A stretch of 64,000 bases of DNA, taken from Epiperipatus broadwayi. Lineage: Eukaryota > Onychophora > Udeonychophora > Euonychophora > Peripatidae. Positions 61,600 through 64,000 of the stretch are shown here, piece after piece. Under the pieces are notes generated by a model. That model was not told the DNA's origin. It did not search any database and worked only from the letters and a program-made list of their open reading frames with translations. Each line of letters opens with the position of its first letter. Within the stretch, counting starts at the first letter, position 1. The position numbers and the translations under genes were made by a program. The stretch is taken from the NCBI GenBank assembly GCA_028023455.1, contig JAQFVV010013359.1, positions 80,574 to 144,573 on the forward strand, written 5' to 3'.

Positions 61600-61765
61600 A
61601 TTTTTCAGTGATGCTGATCACATTTATAAGCATTGGAAATCCCATGAGAGAGGATCATGCTTTCTTGGTGTGTCTTTTCTTGTTCCCAGATGTACTGTAG
61701 ACGAGTTCCAGACATCTTAGTTTTTGCCTCAAAGTTAGTTTTTTTTTTTTTTTGAAAGCCGCCAT
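61600..61765 (-). pseudogene. possible pogo/Tigger-like transposase N-terminus relic, right copy
   Basis: The minus-strand ATG at 61765 starts the same Lys-rich frame as at 19529. The A homopolymer is longer than in either other copy, so the frame shifts before the helix-turn-helix-like stretch. Confidence 0.2.
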
Positions 61766-63829
61766 ATTCTTTTCCAGCTCTGAGGAGCTTATATGTTCTT
61801 ATATTTTTTGCCTATCATTCATGATGACTTAATGCTAGTTCCACCACAGTAGGTGATGTTTGCATTTGTTTTAGATTAATGATGACAAGATATGTTTGTT
61901 TGAGGAACTTTGTTTCTTCAGGTAGTGGTAGCTATTTTAGGGCTCATAAGTATATCAATGTTTGAATTGTGTGGATATGATAGTTTATCATCAACAAGCT
62001 AACCAACAATAAATTCTATTTCTTATTAAGTATGTTAAATTATGCATATGTTATAAGTGGCAATTCACACATACTAATTTTAATATTTGCATCCAGAGTT
62101 TCGTTGCTGGATTTGTAAGTCTGTTGCATCATTAATTTTAAAAACATTGAGGATAATAGTTTTATGCGGACTAAATTTATTTAAAAGAGTATAACTGATC
62201 TCTGATGAATGAATGCCCCATACACTTACTTTAGTTTAATTTAAAAAAAAAAAAATTAGCTTAGTCTAATTTAAAAATATATCATTAGTTTTAATATTAG
62301 TTATGTGAGTATAACTAGTTGTAGTTTTCAAAATATATGCTTTTCTAGCTTAGCGTTTGTTAAGCTCAGGATTATAAGGTTAAGCTTAGGGTTTCAAATA
62401 CAAACCTAGTTGTGTGTGTCATTCTGATTATTAGAAGACACCATAATGTCATGAATTATTTTAATTAAAAAAATTAGAAGTGTGCTTATTAAATACAGAC
62501 ATTATAATTAAAGTTCAAGATTTTGAAATCTCTAATTGTTTAAAAGAGATTAAAATCTAGTATTAAATAACCTTTGCCTGCTATTATGTATAACTATATT
62601 TTATTAATGTATTTATCAGAATAAATAAGGTAAAATGTTTTAAGAGGGATAGTTTAAAACAGTAGCTAAAGAAGATGTATATTAATGTAAACCATGTAAA
62701 GTTTTTCAAAAGTCAAAATACTTGTATTAGGTCCCAGCGCTATATTGGCAATGCTTGTATTCCATTTTAATTTGTATATACTTTCTTACTGTTTTCCATA
62801 AATTAAATTATTATTATTTCAAAAGTTTTGTTTTGCTTATTTTGCTTCCAAGTTCACAAAATCTTAAGTTTCAAAGTTTATTAAATTTTTAATTCAAAAG
62901 TTCACAAATATATCATAAAGTTAATTAAATATATTTGATATTGGTTTTAAAATTATAAAGCCATGCTAAAGTAAGTGATTCATAAATTGAATCACAATAA
63001 CAGATAATTGCATTATATCAGATACATAGTTAAATGTTTAGTTAAAAGTTTATTTTTAAATTATCAGTATATCTTCTCAGATTAAAGACTATGCAATATG
63101 AGATTAAGAATATTAGTACTTCAGAAGAATATTTTAGTTACCATTATTTTAAAAGCTGCACATTATCTTATATTAACTGCACATTGTCTATCATTATTTT
63201 AAACTTTATATGCCCAAAGAATTTTAATCCATCTGTATTTGAGGTCTTGAGTAGGTTGTCTGTGAGTATGGGAAAGGCATAAAAAGTACCTTTGTCCTTT
63301 TCTTTGCTTGAGTAATATCTTGGATAATAGGCCATTATTAGTTTAAATTTAAATTGATTCATTAAATTTGTGAATTAATATTTATTTTGTTTATTATTCT
63401 AAGATTGAATATAATATAGTTATTCTATGGTCAGCCAAGATATCACTCATCTGTTTTATTCATTTCAGCAATTATTTCTTAGGCAACTTAAATTTTTATT
63501 TTGCACAAGAGTTTATTTTTTTTAGAAATCCCTGATGTTGTTTACTCTTGTTGCCTTGTTAGATATAATTCAGAAAGATAATATTTTCCAATCAAAGTAT
63601 TATTTATTCTTAATCAGTGTGTGATCTAATATAGGCCTACTCTAAGAACTATTAATTAATGATTTTAGATAATCTTTTGTGTGGTTAAGTAGTAGAGTAT
63701 TAATGTGCCATAGTAGTTATAGTTGCATTAGTATTGGATTTGGTCTCTATCTGATTATACATCTCTGAATCATCATCTCTTTTTCTTTAAATTTATTGTA
63801 ACCCCATTGAGCCGAGTCGTTAAGTGTCT

Positions 63830-64000
63830 CTCATTTCATTTCTGTTCATATCATTTCTCATCTCTCTTTCACATTTCTTCTATTATCTCATCCATTTCAT
63901 TATCCATTCCAAATCATTTCATTTCATTTTCTCTCTTTCACATCCCTGCTATCATCTAATCCATTTCAAATCATTTCATTTCATCTCTCTTCTCCTAGAT
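63830..64000. repeat. pyrimidine-rich CATTTC tract, right copy
   Basis: Same low-complexity tract as 16637-16793, continuing a few bases beyond it (TCTCTTCTCCTAGAT) to the window end. It is the only view of sequence that may lie inside the assembly gap. Confidence 0.8.

Larger units (their letters stand above)
55028..64000. repeat. duplicated block X, right copy
   Basis: Direct copy of 7925-16793 and inverted copy of 17294-26469. It retains the 58 bp missing from the left copy (60789-60846) and the 312-bp tandem block missing from the middle copy. It ends in the CATTTC tract at the window edge. Its last bases go slightly past the point where the left copy meets the gap. Intervals 57880-61600 and 61800-63800 hold only AT-rich sequence with short frames, none supported as a gene. 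Confidence 0.95.

Overview
The window is non-coding-dominated eukaryotic DNA, most likely from an invertebrate animal genome. It is strongly AT-rich with long A/T runs and spliceosomal-type GT..AG signals. Two kinds of megasatellite are present, and every long protein relic recognised belongs to a retroelement (APE-type LINE, a Penelope-like/GDSL element, an LTR element). There are no operons, rRNA genes or convincing tRNA genes. The sequence does not allow a species call.

The layout is a segmental duplication in three copies. I name the blocks SAT14 (14-bp satellite), P, Q, W and X. LEFT copy: SAT14 115-5113, P 5114-7917, then X 7925-16793, which runs into a 500-N gap. MIDDLE copy, inverted: X 17294-26469, then W 26477-26923. 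It is followed by a broken Penelope-like element with a GDSL/SGNH hydrolase frame and a hammerhead-ribozyme core (about 26924-29020), then a 17-bp satellite (29476-31290). RIGHT copy: SAT14 31430-42239, P 42240-48077 (carrying a 3-kb solo-LTR insertion at 44350-47348), Q 48078-51667 (found only here), W 51668-55020 (carrying a 2.9-kb LINE with 17-bp target duplications), and X 55028-64000. LEFT lacks Q and W; the join is a 7-bp microhomology. LEFT X and MIDDLE X form a palindrome of about 9 kb per arm around the N gap.

The copies act as controls for one another, because the empty site of each insertion can be read in a sister copy. This gives clean insertion boundaries for the solo LTR (TG..CA, 4-bp ATAT duplication) and the LINE.

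The most notable objects are as follows. (i) Two identical minus-strand sequences at 6603-6662 and 43745-43804 fit the complete type-I hammerhead ribozyme secondary structure. (ii) A third hammerhead core lies about 60 bases upstream of a broken GDSL/SGNH hydrolase frame, which is followed by a frame carrying a Penelope-like motif. (iii) The 14-bp satellite has a minus strand that is open in all three frames in its homogenised core. (iv) There is a 17-bp satellite in which each unit can form a small hairpin and which has G-runs every 17 bases. (v) A few short coding-like pieces stand out from the AT-rich background: an 84-codon frame at 47914-48165, a 57-base exon candidate, and a 42-codon frame at 22669-22797. 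Most of block X contains no gene that I can support.
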